DNA from: Paragonimus skrjabini miyazakii
Taxonomy: Eukaryota > Platyhelminthes > Trematoda > Plagiorchiida > Troglotrematidae
DNA length: 64,000 bases
NCBI GenBank assembly: GCA_014338405.1
Contig: JTDE01001391.1
Coordinates: 1 to 64,000 of the forward strand
Direction: 5' to 3'
Shown here: positions 60,501 through 64,000 of the stretch, one piece after another
How positions within the stretch are numbered: position 1 is the stretch's first letter
Layout of the letters: every line of letters begins with the position of its first letter
Notes under the pieces: generated by a model
Seen by the model: only the letters and a program-made list of their open reading frames with translations
What the model was told of the DNA's origin: nothing
Databases searched by the model: none
Translations under genes and position numbers: made by a program

Positions 60501-63500
60501 GCCCGGTTTTCGCCTGCTACACCCATGTGTGAAGATGAATCACCAACCGTCCATTCTGTCACCACTAAAAAACAACCTGAGCTTGATATCACAACCCTAC
60601 CGTGCTATTCCATTTATGAGGAAGAGGCCCAATTAAATCTCCAAAAACCTTCTTTGGTTTTTGCTTGTTAAAAAAGGGTACATAAGGCAAAGGCGTTTTA
60701 TAACCAATAAATATTTTTTTCCAACGTGGCTTCCTCCTCCCGGATCGAACACTATCTATAAATCATATGAGGGCCGCCTAATGAGTAGCAATTGTGGTTA
60801 GTTTTGACATACTCCCACAGTTAGTTGGTTTCCACACAAAACAATTCACAACAAAGCGGGCTCTCACAAGCATTCGCTTAGTTAGTAGGAGGTGTAGCCA
60901 CCTTATCCACTAATATATACTCACAACGAGTGCTAATTCGTCAATTTGCATACACAAAGTACACCGGGTCAACCTTATGCAAAGTTGAACAGTCTAAAGT
61001 TCTTACGGAAGCCAACATGCTACTCTGTCGGTGTCGCTATTAGAAGATATCATCTACCACGAGCATGAAGATCACAAAACAAATGAACGTTTTATTATCC
61101 TGTCCAATCTTTGATGCAAAAAGTTCGTTTTTCGGGAAACTATGCATAAGACAATTCAACGTTAGTTCAGACTTACTTCACGAACTATCCGTATTCTAAA
61201 TAACAGTAACCATAAGGTGCGAACACAGGTGTGAGATAATTAGGCCCAGCTTTAAAAATATCATTCTCAGTCAAAACTCACGAAAGACCATGAAGTAATT
61301 GCCCTTCCCTGTACTTAAAGAGCGAATCAACCCTCCCTGACATGTTGCAACAGTGGACCGAATGCAGATATTAGTCCTCTACAAAAAAATGCCCAGTATA
61401 TCGCTTGTTTGTTGTTCGGCTGCACGTTGAAACCCATTTCCTAGAAAGACAATTGTGACGTTTATCTAAATCGCGGGTTTTGTAAATGACTGTCAAATGT
61501 TAGGATTAACCGGCCAGAAAAGACAGACCTGAATCATCTTGAAAACCCACGGAATATCATCACAAACAGACTGCACCAAAATGAACGAACTTCCCATCAC
61601 AAACATAAACAGAAAACGACAGATTTGCAAGTTGAGCAAATGCATCGATAAATTAACAATAAAATATTTGGCAAACATCATGCAATGAAGTTCTGTCTCA
61701 CTTTGTGAACGACTGGGATACACATACTTCACTGATCTCTGTGCACTTGAAGTCATAAAGTTGCTTCGCAAAGTGAACTCATGATTGTTTACAACCGTTT
61801 TTGCGTTTTATGCTTATTATTTCAATTCTGTGTTGTTTTGGAGAAAAAATGTGTCAGCCGCTTTGTCACTTGACAGTGAAGATAACTTTGTGAGGTAGAA
61901 ATGTGTTAGGGTGGTATAAAAGTATTCGAACACAACAGAATGTCAGATATGTTATACAATTTCATTTTATTCCCGAGGTGGATAAATTGTTTCATTTGGA
62001 CTGTTAACAGTAGACTGTGGAACTATCGCACTAACAAAATCACTTAGGATCAGTTATAAAATAGTCAGTGTTAAAAAAACGCGTGATTAATTCGACAACG
62101 CTTGAACCGGTGAAACAGACCTAATCTACCTACTATTCACTGAATCCAAATATTTTTATGAACCGTGGGTTGTTACGAGATAACGTGATTGTGAGTAGGC
62201 TGAAATCAAGTGTTTGCTGTAACTGGCGGATGAAATGTTTCAGTCGATCATCAGTTACACTGAGTTGCGCAAACGTGATTTGAAACCTGTGCCAGTTCTG
62301 AACAGTTTACTAGCCTATTCTTGCAGACCACCAGGTGTATAGTTTTGAAAGGATATTGCGGCAGCGTGTTTGACTATCTCCTTACGACCGGCCTATTATT
62401 CAGGGGACTTTGTCGCAAGTACTTTTAGTTCCCAAAATTTGTTCCCTTTTGTCCACACCGGGTATAAAATTCTCTGCGTACATGCTCACGACTTACTGGG
62501 GCCGAAAGTTCAGGTGAGATAAGTTGGTAGTGTCTAGAGGAGCAAGAGGCAGGACGGTTGCGTCAGAAGAACGTAGACCTGAGTTCACTTGCTGATCGTG
62601 CACTTTTGGCAGACTGTATTTAAAACGGAACCCCAATTTGGTGCATTTTCAAAGATGGCTCACCGAATAATTGGAATGTGAAAAGTGCAATCAAGCGTGA
62701 ACGTTGTTCGTAGTACAAAAACTTAATCCTCAGCCGGCATATAGGAAGGAGCAAATTGCAAATATCGTTAACCCTTTCTCGCAAATATATAGATCTAGTT
62801 GTTTTTGAACCAGGCCTATTAAGAAGATGCTGTTAGTCTTTTGGCACGTATTACTCAACTTGAAATGGTAACGATTACCAACGTGCGTTCCCTACCTGTT
62901 TAGTTCGTCTGTGCATCAGACAATGAAAACTGAAGTCTGCGAATCCAACAGAACCACAAATGATATCTTAGGATTAGAGGCAACGAGTGCAACCAGTAAA
63001 ATTTGAATTTCTTAACAAGGTATTCACAAATCAAAACAGTAGCGGTGATTACAACGCTTGAGAAGATTTGTAGCTCAAGGTATGGGTTTTGTTAGTCACG
63101 GGTTGCTTCTCGTCCTGGTTATTCAGCTTGGGTATGTTGCCCGTTTATTGCAGTCAAACAAAGCGATGGTATCATTACGGACTTATACAACTTTTGTAAG
63201 AAGCATTAATTTGAACGTCGGTTGGGTGAACAAAGATTCGCCTATTTTAATAACACAACATAATGACGCTCCATTTTCATCGTAGAACCAACTAGTACTT
63301 ACTTAAACCAACACGAATTGAGGCCGGGTGTAATGAAAAAAATAAGAATGAGCAATCTAGAACTGCTGGATGCGTAAATTAGCACGCTATCTAAAGTATG
63401 ATTATGAGAAAGGAAATCATTGTTGACTAGTGTCTTCTTTTCGGGGTGTTCACGAAAATGTACTGTCAGTGTTAATTGGAGTCTGAAAATTAACCAACTA

Positions 63501-64000
63501 GATAAGTGCAAAACCTAACGCCAATAAACGCGGTTCATTTGTAATTACTTAAAAATAGACATTAGTGACAACAGTGGACGCACGCAAGCGATTGAAGCTG
63601 AGTGGCAATGAAAAACTGAGGCAGATTCGATGTTAAGCTCTTCATAGTTTAAGCGTGAGAGATAACGGTTGGTGAGCTAATTGCGATTGCTCAATATGTG
63701 AAAACGACCAATTATTAAGCAACAAGATTGATTGAGAGTCGTCAGTAATTACTTAAGAGCCGAAAGCTATAGTTCAATACTCGTGGAGTTCCGAAGACCG
63801 TAGATTGTCAATCAGATAACATCACCGCCTATTATCTAGTTTTCATCAGTTTTTTGATAGAACAAGGGTGATTCAGCTAGTTCTTGTGAATTCTTAGTAT
63901 GTGATTGATTACTTGGTTTCCGTCACCTTAATTTCTTGCTAGCTGTCGTGGTAACTTCAGTTCGGTGAGTAGTACCATTCTAATTCTCCCATTGCTGTTC
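51600..64000. other. Right end of the window: no recognised gene
   Basis: Over 12 kb with only short, motif-free open stretches (for example 54797-55105, 58158-58466, 63058-63285). A tRNA-like A/B-box pair with shortened spacing is seen on the minus strand at 59949-59918. A repeat shared with 22580-22620 is seen near 56130-56190. The missing first transporter exon was looked for on the minus strand and not seen. Confidence 0.45.
59918..59949 (-). repeat. tRNA-derived SINE-like fragment, shortened
   Basis: Minus strand tagcacagctagtaga (A-box-like, 59949-59934) followed closely by gggttggaacct (B-box-like, 59929-59918). The spacing is about 20 bases shorter than in the other copies. Confidence 0.35.

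Noticed and set aside
1..64000. CRISPR array, bacterial operon, phage or viral genes
   Set aside because: No regularly spaced direct repeats, no operon-like gene packing, and all recognised genes are spliced eukaryotic genes or transposable elements.

Overview
The window reads as nuclear DNA of a flatworm, most likely a digenean fluke. The reasons are two spliced metazoan genes (one with a 34-bp micro-intron, the rest with introns of 1.3 to 10.5 kb), Penelope-like elements, an endonuclease/reverse-transcriptase LINE of the kind abundant in flukes, a mariner relic and tRNA-derived SINE-like repeats. It is AT-rich and has two assembly gaps (15850-15991 and 40186-40566). The species cannot be fixed from the sequence alone.

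Layout. 1-1441: a mariner element that lost its middle (64-820), abutting a 3' fragment of a LINE. 4423-6316, plus strand: PNO1, the KH-domain ribosome-assembly factor, in three exons. 49184 down to 8510, minus strand: six exons of a high-affinity choline transporter (SLC5A7/CHT1 family) covering everything from the second membrane region to the stop codon. All exon phases fit. The 5' exon (first about 60 residues) was not found and probably lies beyond the right edge. PNO1 and the transporter converge tail to tail with about 2.2 kb between stop codons.

The transporter introns hold most of the other content. Intron 9442-18153 has SINE-like repeats, an AT microsatellite, a CCAAT-box-rich stretch and a gap. 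Intron 18272-23126 has an inverted SINE-like pair and a relic Penelope terminal repeat with a hammerhead-like motif. Intron 27980-38382 has a nearly full-length but dead LINE with a 146-bp tandem duplication. Intron 38539-49070 has three Penelope-like copies: one truncated with an inverted copy of its own 3' end, one degenerate, and one nearly complete and flanked by 166-bp direct terminal repeats. Right of 49184 the only recognisable item of size is a decayed CR1/jockey-type reverse-transcriptase fragment near 51.4-51.6 kb.

Function. PNO1 works in nucleolar and cytoplasmic 40S maturation. The transporter imports choline into cholinergic neurons for acetylcholine synthesis. No link between them is implied beyond adjacency. 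Every autonomous retroelement recognised inside the transporter gene lies antisense to it. I found no convincing novel system. The best leads are the Penelope terminal-repeat ribozyme relics, the inverted Penelope structure and the composite SINE-like repeats.
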